Positions 1 to 9,093 of a DNA stretch of 64,000 nt are shown here, piece after piece. A model generated the notes under the pieces. It searched no databases, was not told the origin of the DNA, and saw nothing but the letters and a program-made list of their open reading frames with translations. Origin of the DNA: Planctomycetaceae bacterium (GTDB taxonomy: Bacteria; Planctomycetota; Planctomycetia; Planctomycetales; Planctomycetaceae); assembly GCA_041398825.1 (NCBI GenBank), contig JAWKTX010000005.1:248001-312000 (forward strand), given 5' to 3'. A program made the position numbers and the translations under genes. The number at the start of each line of letters is the position of its first letter. The stretch's first letter is position 1.

Positions 1-75
1 TCCAGCGAGACTTGCCGACAGCGTGGTCAGGGCCTGCGTTTGTTCAGATCGGGAAAGCACCGCTAATAACAGCCC

Positions 76-172
76 TGTTGAAAAACGGGACTGGCTCAAG
101 CAGGAGACCTTAAAACACGACGGTTTCCAGTCGTCCTGCGTGTCTGTCCCGATTTTTCAACGGACAGCTAAC
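76..172. repeat. Dispersed palindromic (MITE/REP-like) repeat, copy 1
   Basis: The element has imperfect inverted ends: GTTGAAAAACGGGAC on the left and GTCCCGATTTTTCAACGGAC on the right. Between them is a smaller hairpin-forming core around GACGGTTTCCAGTCGTC. The same layout recurs at 7202-7296 and 12183-12284, with partial copies at 13833-13870 and 26323-26350. It lies in the gap before the 3' end of the minus-strand DUF1501 gene and contains no ORF of its own. The class (MITE, REP or terminator-like) is inference. Confidence 0.75.
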
Positions 173-240
173 GACCCGGATGAGTTGATGAACCAGGTAC
201 TTCGAATGCCGGCGATCACGAAGCCCGCTTCTGACGCATG

Positions 241-1755
241 TCAGCCATGACGGACAAGTTCTGGACGCAGCAGGATGTCAGGTATTACGCGAGGAGGCAG
301 GATGCCGGTAAGCCGTTCTTCCAGGCCGCTTCGAGTGAAGTAGAGCTTTTGATGATGCAGTCCCAGCAGATGCAGAATGGTTGCGTGGAAATCATGTACA
401 CTGACCGGGTTTTCAACGACAGCGTGGCCGAATTCATCGGTCGCACCATAAGTGGTTCCGCCTTTGATCCCACCGCCCGCCATCCAGGATGTGAATGCCT
501 GCATGTTATGATCGCGGCCGGAATAGCCGTTTGCCGACTTCTGCGTTGTTGGCGTTCTGCCGAATTCGCCCCCCCAGACCACCAGAGTCGAATCCAGCAG
601 GCCCCGCTCTTTTAAGTCCCGCAGCAACGCGGCGACGGGTTGATCGGTTCGTTCGCAGGCCCCGCGGTGATTCGCAGCCAGATCTGCGTGGCTATCCCAC
701 GGCTGTTCTTCCATAAAGATCTGAACAAATCGCACGCCCCGTTCCACAAGTCGGCGAGCGAGCAGGCAGCGTCGAGCGAAAGAATCGGTCCATCTTCCGC
801 CAACGCCATACATTCGCTGTACTGCAAGTGTCTCTGATGAAAGGTCCAGTGCTTCGCCTGCAGACAACTGCATTCGGGCAGCCAGCCCATACGATTCAAT
901 TCGCGCATCCAGATCGGGATAGTTCGGTCGCTTGCGGCGATGGATCTCGTCCAGCCTGCCAAGCAGCTCGCGAGCGGTTGCTGTCACATCAGATGGCTGT
1001 TCATACTGCGGCGTCAGGTTCAGGACGGGAGATCCTGTTGGACGGAACGGTGTCCCCTGAAAAGTGGGCGGCAAAAAGCCGGCTGTCCAGTTGCGCGTTC
1101 CATTCTTTGGTGGTCCCAGTGGATCATTCAGAACGACATACGCTGGCAAATTCTGGTTCTCGGTGCCAAGTCCATAAACGGTCCATGCACCGAAGGTCGG
1201 GTATCCCATAAACAGGCGGCCGCTGTGGATCTTGTAAAGGGCATTGTCATGGTTGGGGTGGTCCGTCCACATCGAATTGATCAGGCAAATGTCATCCACC
1301 ATTTGTGATGTCTGTGGCAGTACGTCTGCCATCCACATCCCGGACTCGCCGTGCCGTCGAAATTTGTACTTGCCCGCCATCATTACGCCGATGTCGGAAG
1401 TCCCCTGGTTCCCGATATCTTCGACGTTGCCCGGATACGGCTGTCCGTCCAGTCGCTTCAATTCGGGTTTCGGGTCGAACAGATCCATCTGGCTGGGGCC
1501 GCCATTCATAAACAAATGGATGACCGACCGAGCCTGTGGCTCATGATGTGGAGCACGCGGCTTAAGGTCCTGCGGAACAACATGATGTTGATCCGCCGCC
1601 ACGGCCGAAGCACCGCCAAAGAAATCCTGATTCAGTAACCAGGTGACCGCCGCTCCAAAAACACCATCACACGTTCTTCCGAAGAAATCGCGTCGCGAAC
1701 CATGACGAGTCACTTCGGTCAGAGACGTATTTGAGTTTGTATTTTCCGGAATCAT
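241..1755 (-). CDS. DUF1501 family secreted protein (sulfatase-like fold)
   Basis: A 504-residue protein from an ATG at 1755; the frame stays open 20 codons further to 1815, so the start is uncertain. Near the N-terminus SRRDFFGRT followed by a hydrophobic stretch resembles a twin-arginine export signal. The motifs HLFMNGGPSQMDLFDPKP, GGEFGRTP and GRDHN are hallmarks of DUF1501, an alkaline-phosphatase-superfamily relative that is greatly expanded in planctomycetes. These genes usually pair with DUF1549/DUF1553 cytochrome-like genes; no partner is adjacent here. The substrate is unknown, and export to the periplasm is inferred from the signal. Confidence 0.9.
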   Translation of the reverse strand: MIPENTNSNTSLTEVTRHGSRRDFFGRTCDGVFGAAVTWLLNQDFFGGASAVAADQHHVVPQDLKPRAPHHEPQARSVIHLFMNGGPSQMDLFDPKPELKRLDGQPYPGNVEDIGNQGTSDIGVMMAGKYKFRRHGESGMWMADVLPQTSQMVDDICLINSMWTDHPNHDNALYKIHSGRLFMGYPTFGAWTVYGLGTENQNLPAYVVLNDPLGPPKNGTRNWTAGFLPPTFQGTPFRPTGSPVLNLTPQYEQPSDVTATARELLGRLDEIHRRKRPNYPDLDARIESYGLAARMQLSAGEALDLSSETLAVQRMYGVGGRWTDSFARRCLLARRLVERGVRFVQIFMEEQPWDSHADLAANHRGACERTDQPVAALLRDLKERGLLDSTLVVWGGEFGRTPTTQKSANGYSGRDHNMQAFTSWMAGGGIKGGTTYGATDEFGHAVVENPVSVHDFHATILHLLGLHHQKLYFTRSGLEERLTGILPPRVIPDILLRPELVRHG

Positions 1756-2017
1756 TCGAATGAAGCCCAGAGCTGGCTGTGAAGCGTATTCCCGTCTTTG
1801 ATCCGGCGTTTGCATTCCCGCCGGGCGCCTTGTGAATCATCGACTGGATTGAATCAGGAAAATCAACGAATTCAGAATCCGACACACAGGAGATTCTGAG
1901 CATCATGCATGTATTGAGCAAATGGTTTGCTAAAGTTCTGTCCCCAAACCCTGCCGGAATCCGCCAAAAATCGGAGTGATGGCCGGGACGACACAGTCTC
2001 CAGGAAAGTTCATAGTG

Positions 2018-2242
2018 ATGTCGAACGACAAGCCAGCCGACCCCTCCAGTGAAGAAACCATACCGCTCGATCAGTTTCTCAAGCTGGCACACGTCGTTCA
2101 GTCCGGGGGGGAAGCAAAACACCTGATTCGGGAAGGCGCTGTGACCGTCAACGGCGAAGTTGAAACGCGTCGTGGGCGAAAGCTGAGAAACGGAGACCGA
2201 GTTACCGTGAATGGAGAAGACTTCGTCATCGAGACGGACTGA
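2018..2242 (+). CDS. S4-domain RNA-binding protein (YbcJ/YaaA-like)
   Basis: A 74-residue protein starting at the ATG at 2018, with AGGAAAG about 10 bases upstream. An earlier in-frame start at 1976 has no better ribosome site. Almost the whole chain is one S4 fold: IPLDQFLKLAHVVQSGGEAK, then a basic hairpin with VTVNGEVETRRGRKL, ending in NGDRVTVNGEDF. This matches stand-alone S4 proteins of the YbcJ/YaaA type, which bind structured RNA; the specific target is unknown. It is transcribed away from the DUF1501 gene and convergently with mutY. Confidence 0.85.
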   Translation: MSNDKPADPSSEETIPLDQFLKLAHVVQSGGEAKHLIREGAVTVNGEVETRRGRKLRNGDRVTVNGEDFVIETD

Positions 2243-2324
2243 TGCACGCGAATGCGTCGCTCCTGCTCGCAACAGGATTCACGTCGTCGTCCAGCCACTC
2301 CCCAGGGTTGCGTTTCAAACGGAC

Positions 2325-3611
2325 TCAGATGGACTTTGCGACCTTGCGGGCAGTTGTTGAAAGTGGCAGTGAATCGACCTGCTCTCGGGACATCCATTGA
2401 TAGCCTGAATCGATGCGAAGTTCGCTGTCATCTGTCAACGCGTTCAGACATAGCAACTGAATATGATAGCGCGTAACGGTGTGGCGGATCCATTGTGAGA
2501 ACTCGAATCGAGTGATCTGCAGACCTGTCCGTTCCTTTACCATCGCCGTCCAGAAGGGCGACTCAAATGTATGCACGCCGGTTTCGTGGAATAACGAGGG
2601 CTGCTCCCTTCCTCTCCTGACAGCCTTTTTGAGGTTTCTGCTTTCCGGCGATGGGATACCGAAGTTTTGGAGAGAGGAGGGTTCGAAGTGCTCCGCGGGA
2701 ACCTGAAAACGAATGAAGTCCCACAGTCCGGTCCAGCGTTCCCCGGGTTGACATTCTCGCAGCAGCCATTGGTTGCCGTGCCGGACAGCAAGACTGATTT
2801 CATGCAGTTGAGTAAACTCAGGCCGCGGTTTTGCCACGGGAATCTGCGCCTGCAGCCCCGCTTTGACCGATCCGCAGAACTTCACAAGCGGACAGTTTCC
2901 GCAATCCGGATCGACCGGCCGACAAACGGAAGACCCAATGTCCATGACGGCCTGATTGAAGTTGGCTGCTTCAGGGTCGCGACTGCTTTTCTTTCCTGCT
3001 GTCGCAGGGGACGCAATCCATTCCGCGAATTGCCACAACGCTTTCTGCCCTGCTGTGGATGCGGTGGGTTCGCGAAGTGCAAGCAATCGTGCATACAGTC
3101 TGGCCGTGTTTGCCTCGACAATGGGTGCATGCTGATGAAATGCAAAAGAAGCAATGGCGCCCGCTGTGTATCTGCCGACCCCCGGCAGCGTCATTAAATC
3201 CTCCAGCGCCGCAGGGAATTCTCCTGCGTATTGGTCGACAATCATTTGGGCTGCTTTGTGCAGGTTCCTCGCGCGGCTGTAGTAACCCAGACCCTCCCAA
3301 AGCCGAAGCACATCAGCCTGCTCCGCAGATGCGAGTGAATGCACATCCGGAAAGCGGGAAATGAACCGATCAAAGTACGGAATCACTGCTGCGACAGTGG
3401 TCTGCTGCAGCATGATTTCGCTGATCCATATTCGGTAGGGAACCGCAGAAACTCGCCATGGCAACTGTCGCCCGTGGGATTTATACCACTTCAGAACTGC
3501 CGTCCGGAACGAACGTTTCCATGCCGCATCAAAAGTGTCGGGCAATGCACTTTTCAGCGAGCCATCGGCCAGCTCGAGTTGAGACTGCTTTGTCGAATGA
3601 GACTTCTTCAA
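2325..3611 (-). CDS. mutY: A/G-specific adenine DNA glycosylase MutY
   Basis: 428 residues. The HhH-GPD glycosylase domain spans roughly residues 35-230: catalytic Glu in SEIMLQQT, helix-hairpin-helix LPGVGRYTAGAI, and downstream the Cys pattern CRPVDPDCGNCPLVKFC that holds the 4Fe-4S cluster. A C-terminal NUDIX-like 8-oxoG recognition domain occupies about residues 270-425. MutY removes adenine mispaired with 8-oxoguanine in base-excision repair. Residues 1-30 are a polar tail. It ends convergently with the S4 gene and lies directly downstream of the Gfo/Idh gene on the same strand (9 bases apart), so co-transcription is possible. Confidence 0.95.
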   Translation of the reverse strand: MKKSHSTKQSQLELADGSLKSALPDTFDAAWKRSFRTAVLKWYKSHGRQLPWRVSAVPYRIWISEIMLQQTTVAAVIPYFDRFISRFPDVHSLASAEQADVLRLWEGLGYYSRARNLHKAAQMIVDQYAGEFPAALEDLMTLPGVGRYTAGAIASFAFHQHAPIVEANTARLYARLLALREPTASTAGQKALWQFAEWIASPATAGKKSSRDPEAANFNQAVMDIGSSVCRPVDPDCGNCPLVKFCGSVKAGLQAQIPVAKPRPEFTQLHEISLAVRHGNQWLLRECQPGERWTGLWDFIRFQVPAEHFEPSSLQNFGIPSPESRNLKKAVRRGREQPSLFHETGVHTFESPFWTAMVKERTGLQITRFEFSQWIRHTVTRYHIQLLCLNALTDDSELRIDSGYQWMSREQVDSLPLSTTARKVAKSI

Positions 3612-3620
3612 CCGATTGTC

Positions 3621-4664
3621 TCAAAGCCTGACCACGGAACCGGACGAGATGCTTTCGGCTTCGGCCCAGCACATCTGTAATGCGGACAATGCAACGTCTC
3701 CGGAAAGCGGACCTGCCGATTTGCCCGTCGCGATCGCATCTACAGCGACCTGAAGTTCATTTGTGAACGCCGCGCACCATTTGCCGGTACCGGGCAATTC
3801 CGGATGAGTGACTTTGTTGTCATTTGAAATGACACTCAATTGTCGATTCGTGACCCATTCTCCGGCGAACGTGCCAGCGTCAAACATCAGCGTGGCGTTC
3901 TCGAAATAAAGTTCGAAACCGTGCGCAAACTGCAGTCCGCTTGCGGCGATTCCACCACTCACACATGTCACTGCCGGGCCATTTCTGTAGACGTAGGACG
4001 TATGGACATGATTGACAAATCCGTCCTGCAGGAGACCAGTTGAAAACACGGCTTCCGGCTTACCACAGGCGTGAGCAATGAAGTGGTTGTCGTGAATGTG
4101 AAGGTCGATGCCCCATCCACCAAGCTTTCTGAAGTCGGCCATGTCGCCAGACCAGTTCGGTCGACAGATCACGCGTTTAAAATGTGCCGCCAGAAGTTTG
4201 CCATATCGTTGTGTCTGCACTGCTTCCGAAGCAAATTGAAATTCAGGGAAGAATGGAAGTACGTGTGCGACCATAAGTGGTACGCCGGCCGCCGCGGCCG
4301 CCTGCACCATTTCGCTGGCTTCGTTCAGATCGACCGAGATTGGTTTTTCAACCAGCGTCGCTTTGCCCGCGCGAATTGACTCCATCACAATCGAATGATG
4401 TTTGTCGGTTGGAAGACAAATATCGACCAGGTCAATCTCCGGGTCTGCAAGCAGTTCGCGATAGTCGGAGTAGCACTTCAGGTCCGAAACATCGACCTGG
4501 CCACCTGGAGGACCAAAGTTCCCCTGGATCGATGTCCAGTCGCCTGCCAGCTTTTTCGGGTCACGCGTTGCAATGGCAGTGACTTTCCCGCCGCTAATAT
4601 CACGCGCACCTTCAAAGTGCGTGTAACCCATAAAGCCAATGCCGATGATTCCGATACGTATCAC
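3621..4664 (-). CDS. Gfo/Idh/MocA family NAD(P)-dependent oxidoreductase
   Basis: 347 residues from a GTG at 4664, chosen because the Rossmann motif IRIGIIGIGFMGYTHFEGA then begins at the N-terminus and AGGGA lies about 9 bases upstream; the open frame extends to 4775. The N-terminal half is the nucleotide-binding domain with LVEKPISVDLNEA, the conserved EKP of the family. The C-terminal half is the alpha/beta GFO_IDH_MocA_C domain. Such enzymes oxidise or isomerise sugars and cyclitols. Planctomycetes have many paralogs and the substrate cannot be told from sequence. It precedes mutY on the same strand. Confidence 0.88.
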   Translation of the reverse strand: MIRIGIIGIGFMGYTHFEGARDISGGKVTAIATRDPKKLAGDWTSIQGNFGPPGGQVDVSDLKCYSDYRELLADPEIDLVDICLPTDKHHSIVMESIRAGKATLVEKPISVDLNEASEMVQAAAAAGVPLMVAHVLPFFPEFQFASEAVQTQRYGKLLAAHFKRVICRPNWSGDMADFRKLGGWGIDLHIHDNHFIAHACGKPEAVFSTGLLQDGFVNHVHTSYVYRNGPAVTCVSGGIAASGLQFAHGFELYFENATLMFDAGTFAGEWVTNRQLSVISNDNKVTHPELPGTGKWCAAFTNELQVAVDAIATGKSAGPLSGDVALSALQMCWAEAESISSGSVVRL

Positions 4665-4799
4665 GATGATGTCCCTGTGAATGTCGTTTGCAACCCTGGC
4701 AACAGAATTGACTGTGCAGCTGAAATGACCCGCCAACAATGATCCAGCGGCCGAAATTCTGACGGTTGTGCCCACCTTTGTCGACGCTACCCGTGATGG

Positions 4800-5897
4800 C
4801 TACTTGCGACGCCTGCGTTTCGTCTGATCTCGACGACCCTTTGTATGGCCCCTGCGATCTCGCTCCTGGCGTTCTGCAGAAGGCTGGCCGCGGCGATCTG
4901 CGGAAGACCGTGCTGCAGACCCCCGTCCTGGGGAATCCCCGGCGTTGTCGATGAATCGCAGGAATTCGCTCATTTCGCGGGGCATCGACGATTCGAAACG
5001 AAGCGATTCGTCCGTAATCGGGTGTCGAAATCCAAGCGTCGCGGCATGCAGGGCCAGGCGTTTGAATGGCCATCCGAGATGCTGCCAGAGATCGGGCCGG
5101 TATCGCATATCTCCCAAAATCGGATGTCCGGATTCGGCAAAATGGACACGGATCTGGTTGCGACGACCTGTCTCCAGCTGCACATGCACCTGTGTCACGC
5201 CGGAACTTCTTTGTGTCACCTGAGAATACTGTGTCACCTGAAAATGTGTGATGGCCAGCTCGCCGTCGTCCTCATCGTCCGTCGAAAAGCGGTTCAGGTT
5301 TTTCGCAGTGCTCAGGTAAGTTCGAAACGAGCCTTGAGCTTCTTCGATACGGCCGGCGACAATCGCGACGTATTGTCGGTCCGGCTTTCTCTGGCGAAAC
5401 TGTTGCTGAATCTGCAAAGCGTCTTCTCGTGTTTTCCCGAACACCAGCAGTCCAGAAACGCCGCGATCCAGTCGGTGGACAACGAACGCGCCCCGGCCCC
5501 GACCTTCGTGCCTGACATGCTCGTTGATTCGCTGCTGCAGAGTATTTCGTTCGCCAGCATCGGTCGGTACGGTCAGAAGCTCGGCCGACTTTTCGACCAC
5601 GATCAGGTGCGAGTCTTCATGGATGATCGAAAACCCATGGTGCGGCTTCTTTGCCGCTTTCGGCTTTGGCGAATACCGACGATTCGCTTCAAATCGAACA
5701 GCCAGTTGATCGCCTTCGCGAAGGCTTCGTCCGGGATTGGACTCTCGTTGCCCGTTAATCGTCACGCAGTCGTGGTCGAACAATCCGGTGATGTGAGAAC
5801 GTGAACCGCCAAGCAGTTGTTGCACGCCACGATCTGCCCGCATGTTAATCAGGTCAGATTCCGGAGCGATTGTGAGTTCACGAAACTGCAGGGCCAC
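4800..5897 (-). CDS. RluA-family RNA pseudouridine synthase
   Basis: 365 residues. An S4 RNA-binding domain (about residues 15-70, VTINGQRESNPGRSLREGDQ) precedes the pseudouridine synthase domain. The catalytic segment HRLDRGVSGLLVFGKT carries the conserved Asp, and ETGRRNQIRVHFAESGHPILGD is typical of RluA/RluC/RluD. The last 45 residues are a very basic tail (RRGHTKGRRDQTKRRRRK). The target uridine (rRNA or tRNA) is not predictable. An internal stretch encoding TQYSQVTQRSSGVTQ arises from a short tandem duplication (GTGTCACCTGAnAA) at about 5210-5250. A further tandem repeat lies directly upstream of its start. Confidence 0.92.
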   Translation of the reverse strand: MALQFRELTIAPESDLINMRADRGVQQLLGGSRSHITGLFDHDCVTINGQRESNPGRSLREGDQLAVRFEANRRYSPKPKAAKKPHHGFSIIHEDSHLIVVEKSAELLTVPTDAGERNTLQQRINEHVRHEGRGRGAFVVHRLDRGVSGLLVFGKTREDALQIQQQFRQRKPDRQYVAIVAGRIEEAQGSFRTYLSTAKNLNRFSTDDEDDGELAITHFQVTQYSQVTQRSSGVTQVHVQLETGRRNQIRVHFAESGHPILGDMRYRPDLWQHLGWPFKRLALHAATLGFRHPITDESLRFESSMPREMSEFLRFIDNAGDSPGRGSAARSSADRRGQPSAERQERDRRGHTKGRRDQTKRRRRK

Positions 5898-5900
5898 GTC

Positions 5901-5949
5901 AGTTCAGTCAAACAGGAGTTCAGTCACCCAGGAGTTCAGTCACACAAGG
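5901..5949. repeat. Tandem 16-bp repeat upstream of the rluA-type gene
   Basis: Three consecutive units (AGTTCAGTCAAACAGG, AGTTCAGTCACCCAGG, AGTTCAGTCACACAAGG) fill the gap between the NrfD gene and the pseudouridine synthase start on the minus strand. Units differ at two or three positions. No protein or known binding site is recognised. It is one of several similar-sized microduplications in the window. Confidence 0.85.
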
Positions 5950-5972
5950 AGTGGGGAACGCGGCAGCAACGC

Positions 5973-7136
5973 TTACTTGTCGTGTGCAATTTCCGTTTCA
6001 CCCCAGACGGGCAGCAGTTTCAGGGCAACCGCCAGAATTCCCAGCGGCAGTAGCAGCACGATGGCCGCAGCGACTAGACCTTCCCTCCCGCCAACATGAA
6101 CAGGGTATTCAACGAATCCCCGGAAGCTCTTTGAAAACAGCTGGCCGCCAACGACAACGTTCCATCGCATGGCCAGAACCTGCATCAGTACAAGGATCGA
6201 CGCAACGGAACTCAGGAATGCCATCAATCGAGGATTCAGCGAAGGAATGATGGCGATCGCGAGCAGGCTGAAAGGCACGATCGATCCCAGCAGCACCTGA
6301 ATCAGCCCGAACGAAACGCTCAGATGCTCAAAGATCAGCTCTCGCAGTACGTGCCATTCGGATCCGGCTTCGTAGCCCATATGAATGAGCTCCAGCATCT
6401 CCAGCGTGAACGCGCAAATCAAAGCGACCCAAAGATAACGCGACATCGATCGCAGACACTTCACGTCTGCTTTCACGCCACGCCGCCAGCTCAAAAACAG
6501 ATACAGCAGAATCAGGGCAGCGATCCCGGAGACAATGGCTGAGATCAGAAAAATGACGGGCATCAAAGCCGTTGACCACCATGGATTTGCTTTGACCGCT
6601 CCAAAAAGAAATCCGACATAACCATGCAGTACGCACGCGGCCGGAATTCCGATGACGGCCAGAATACCGATGAGCCAGTGGTCCACGGCCAATGATTCGG
6701 GTGTGGCCTCTTTTTCGCCGAGTGCCAGAATACGATACAGCGTTCCCAGTTTCCCGGAGGTCTTACCCGCCAGAGCAATGAAGTCGGCTCGAAAGATCAG
6801 CCAGACTTCGACAACCAGTAACAGCATGTAAAAGTTGTAGATAAACCCAAAACCCGCCATGGCCGACGTCCCGCTGGGCGTGATCATGACATTGAAGGCG
6901 CGCTCTGGATGATGCAGGTGTAACAGTAACGGAATGGTTGCACAGGAGCAGAAACACAGGGCGGTTACGAGTGCCAGACGGGCGACGGGTTTCAGATCAT
7001 CACGGCGAAACACATGATGCAGCGCGGAGACCACAAACGCACCAGCGACCAGCCCGGTCACATACGGATAGAGCACAATCATGATGCTCCATGCCGGGTG
7101 ATGGTCATTTGGAAAGACGAAACCAGTTTCGCTCAT
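5973..7136 (-). CDS. nrfD: NrfD/PsrC-like polysulfide-reductase-type membrane subunit
   Basis: 387 residues, almost entirely hydrophobic, with about 8-10 predicted membrane helices beginning at WSIMIVLYPYVTGLVAGAFV. The family transfers electrons between the quinone pool and a periplasmic iron-sulfur partner. Upstream on the same strand are a four-cluster ferredoxin (7292-8269) and a tetraheme cytochrome c (8308-8868), giving a cytochrome-ferredoxin-NrfD module. No catalytic molybdopterin or nitrite-reductase subunit is adjacent, so the terminal reaction is unknown. Confidence 0.88.
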   Translation of the reverse strand: MSETGFVFPNDHHPAWSIMIVLYPYVTGLVAGAFVVSALHHVFRRDDLKPVARLALVTALCFCSCATIPLLLHLHHPERAFNVMITPSGTSAMAGFGFIYNFYMLLLVVEVWLIFRADFIALAGKTSGKLGTLYRILALGEKEATPESLAVDHWLIGILAVIGIPAACVLHGYVGFLFGAVKANPWWSTALMPVIFLISAIVSGIAALILLYLFLSWRRGVKADVKCLRSMSRYLWVALICAFTLEMLELIHMGYEAGSEWHVLRELIFEHLSVSFGLIQVLLGSIVPFSLLAIAIIPSLNPRLMAFLSSVASILVLMQVLAMRWNVVVGGQLFSKSFRGFVEYPVHVGGREGLVAAAIVLLLPLGILAVALKLLPVWGETEIAHDK

Positions 7137-7201
7137 GACTCTCTCTTCTCGTGAATCGGCCCTGTACCCATCGAATGACCTGCCGGCCTGCCAGACAACC
7201 C

Positions 7202-7296
7202 GGTGAAAAACGGGACTGGCTTGAGCAGGAGATCTTGAAACACGATGGTTTCAGTCGTCCTGCATGGCTGTCCCGGTTTTTCAACGGACCGCTAGA
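7202..7296. repeat. Dispersed palindromic repeat, copy 2
   Basis: Same architecture as copy 1: GTGAAAAACGGGACTGGCTT on the left, GTCCCGGTTTTTCAACGGAC on the right, and the same inner hairpin. It fills the gap between nrfD and the upstream ferredoxin gene, and its right end overlaps the ferredoxin stop codon (CTA at 7292-7294). Insertion or persistence at the 3' end of a minus-strand gene resembles copies 1 and 3. Confidence 0.75.
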
Positions 7297-8269
7297 CAAC
7301 CTCGCCGGAAAGTCCGACGTAAAACAGCTTGGGGTGCGTTCCCAGATGTTCTTTGAGTACGTGGGTCGGAATTTCCTTCAGACGTTTGCTGATTTCACTG
7401 TTCGGGTCATCCAGCCGTCCAAAGATGCGAGCGCCGACGGGGCAGGCTTCGACACAGGCTGGTTTTTCATCTTTGGTGATCCGGTGGTAACACCACGTGC
7501 ACTTGTCTGCATTGCCGGTGTCCGGGTTGATGAATCGCACACCATACGGACACGCCTGGACGCAGTAAGCGCATCCGATGCAACGATCCGGATCAACCAG
7601 TTCCACGCCCTCGGGAGAAGTAATCGACGCATGCACCGGACACACCTGATTGCAGGGAGCGTCCTCGCAGTGGTTGCAGAGCTTCGGTACAAAGTAAGCG
7701 CGATCAACGTCGTCCGGATTGATCGCCGCGATTTCTGAACCTTCAAATCCTGTTTCAGGGACCAGATCGACCTGAACGCGCCCGTCTTTAAAGTGCACAA
7801 ACCGTTCAACCCATGTGCGAGCATAACCTTCGGGAACGTTGTTCTCCACTCGACATGCGGTCAGGCATTTTCCGGCGCCGATGCATTTTTCGGTGTCGAC
7901 AATAAACCCGTAAAGAACATCCGATCGTCCAACCCCGGATTCCTCACCAACGGCAGCAGCTGCAGAAGCGGCATTTTCCAGCGTCAATTCGTCAACATTC
8001 GAACCGAGCTTGTCTGCGACGGCCTGAGCCACAGGAAGCACCGTCAGACTGAGGCCGCCAATTGTGACGGAGGTGGCTCGTGAAAGAAATTCGCGGCGCG
8101 TGGCTTCCGCCTGTGCGCTCATCGGTCCATGCGATGGAGCCGGGCTGCCGCACCCACACCCGCCACTGCCGTGAGATTGGTCGTGCGACCCACAGCCACC
8201 ACTGCTGCAAGCCCCACTGCTGCAACCGCCGCCACTGGTTTCATTCAATATGTTCAGCAGAAAAGACAT
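7292..8269 (-). CDS. 4Fe-4S ferredoxin-type electron-transfer subunit (NrfC/DmsB-like), Tat-exported
   Basis: 325 residues. The first ~50 are unusually rich in Gly, Ser and Cys (GACSSGGCGSHD, GGCGCGSPA). TRREFLSRATSVTIGGLSL then gives a twin-arginine-like signal. Four cysteine groups follow for four 4Fe-4S clusters: CIGAGKCLTAC, CNHCEDAPCNQVC, CIGCAYCVQACPYG, and CTWCYHR...CVEACP. This is the NrfC/PsrB/DmsB pattern, passing electrons between the NrfD membrane subunit and a periplasmic partner. It sits between the cytochrome c and nrfD genes, with 155 bases to nrfD occupied by a repeat. The Cys-rich leader is unusual and its role is unknown. Confidence 0.9.
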   Translation of the reverse strand: MSFLLNILNETSGGGCSSGACSSGGCGSHDQSHGSGGCGCGSPAPSHGPMSAQAEATRREFLSRATSVTIGGLSLTVLPVAQAVADKLGSNVDELTLENAASAAAAVGEESGVGRSDVLYGFIVDTEKCIGAGKCLTACRVENNVPEGYARTWVERFVHFKDGRVQVDLVPETGFEGSEIAAINPDDVDRAYFVPKLCNHCEDAPCNQVCPVHASITSPEGVELVDPDRCIGCAYCVQACPYGVRFINPDTGNADKCTWCYHRITKDEKPACVEACPVGARIFGRLDDPNSEISKRLKEIPTHVLKEHLGTHPKLFYVGLSGEVV

Positions 8270-8307
8270 AACGTTTTCCTTGTGCAGGCAGAAGCCATTC
8301 AGGAATT

Positions 8308-8868
8308 TTAAAGGCCCGGGCTGTGACCGTCATGACACTCAAAACATACGTTGCGACCATTGACGTCTTCCGCGCCTTGTTCTTCCAGGTGTTCTGCAAC
8401 AATGATGCTCCTGAAAGAGGCGGGCATCCCGACGACTCGCGTATGGCATGACAAACAAGTCGCGCGATCCTGTGTGACAAACAGATCCAGATGTGTCCGA
8501 AAGTCGCCGTCCCATTCCGCCGCCGGTGGAATCGCCACAGAATCGTCTTCTGCGTGAGCCAGAGCCAGCTTCATATGTTCGTGGCCGTTACCGTGGCAAT
8601 GCATACAGGCAACGGCTTTGTGCGGAGAATCTTCGCGAGCCTCCCCCACGTCGGAATGGCACTGCAGACACTTGTTGTCCGCCGTGAAAATCATGGGGTC
8701 CGATGCAATATCATCCAATGCCGAAGCGCGATAGGGCCCCAGGTCGCCATAGTCTGCGGGAACGAAAATTTCCCTCGCGAAAAAAGCACCGGCCCCGGAA
8801 GCAACAATCAGAAACCCCAGGATCCAGAGATGCCGCGCATGTCGCGAAAACAGTAGTCGCAGGTTCAT
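8308..8868 (-). CDS. Membrane-anchored tetraheme cytochrome c (NapC/NrfH-like)
   Basis: 186 residues with an N-terminal membrane anchor (LWILGFLIVASGAGAFFA) and four CxxCH heme sites: CLQCH, CMHCH, CLSCH and CFECH. The small size and anchor fit a NrfH/NapC-type or multiheme class III-like periplasmic electron carrier. It is the first gene of a three-gene minus-strand module with the ferredoxin and NrfD genes (38 bases between the first two). Direction of electron flow is not evident. Confidence 0.88.
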   Translation of the reverse strand: MNLRLLFSRHARHLWILGFLIVASGAGAFFAREIFVPADYGDLGPYRASALDDIASDPMIFTADNKCLQCHSDVGEAREDSPHKAVACMHCHGNGHEHMKLALAHAEDDSVAIPPAAEWDGDFRTHLDLFVTQDRATCLSCHTRVVGMPASFRSIIVAEHLEEQGAEDVNGRNVCFECHDGHSPGL

Positions 8869-9093
8869 ATCAGGACTTTCGTACGTCGCGATCTTGTCTT
8901 GTCCGTGTCACAGCAGCGGGCGAACACTCACCCTTTGCACGGGGCTTTGTCATGGCAACGTACTGAACTTAAGTGACGGATGCGATGTAAATGGGCAGGA
9001 AGAACCGAAGGGAAGGAAAGTGGTGGGGAGGGAAGGAACCGAGAATCCGGGATGATTCTACCTGTTCACTCTACCCGGCTGCGAAAACGATTG

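Noticed and set aside
4845..5804. 319-codon plus-strand ORF
   Set aside because: Antisense shadow of the RluA-type gene.
8990..9060. Purine-rich G tract upstream of the cytochrome gene as a G-quadruplex
   Set aside because: G runs are mostly two to three bases and irregular; not strong enough to report as a structure.
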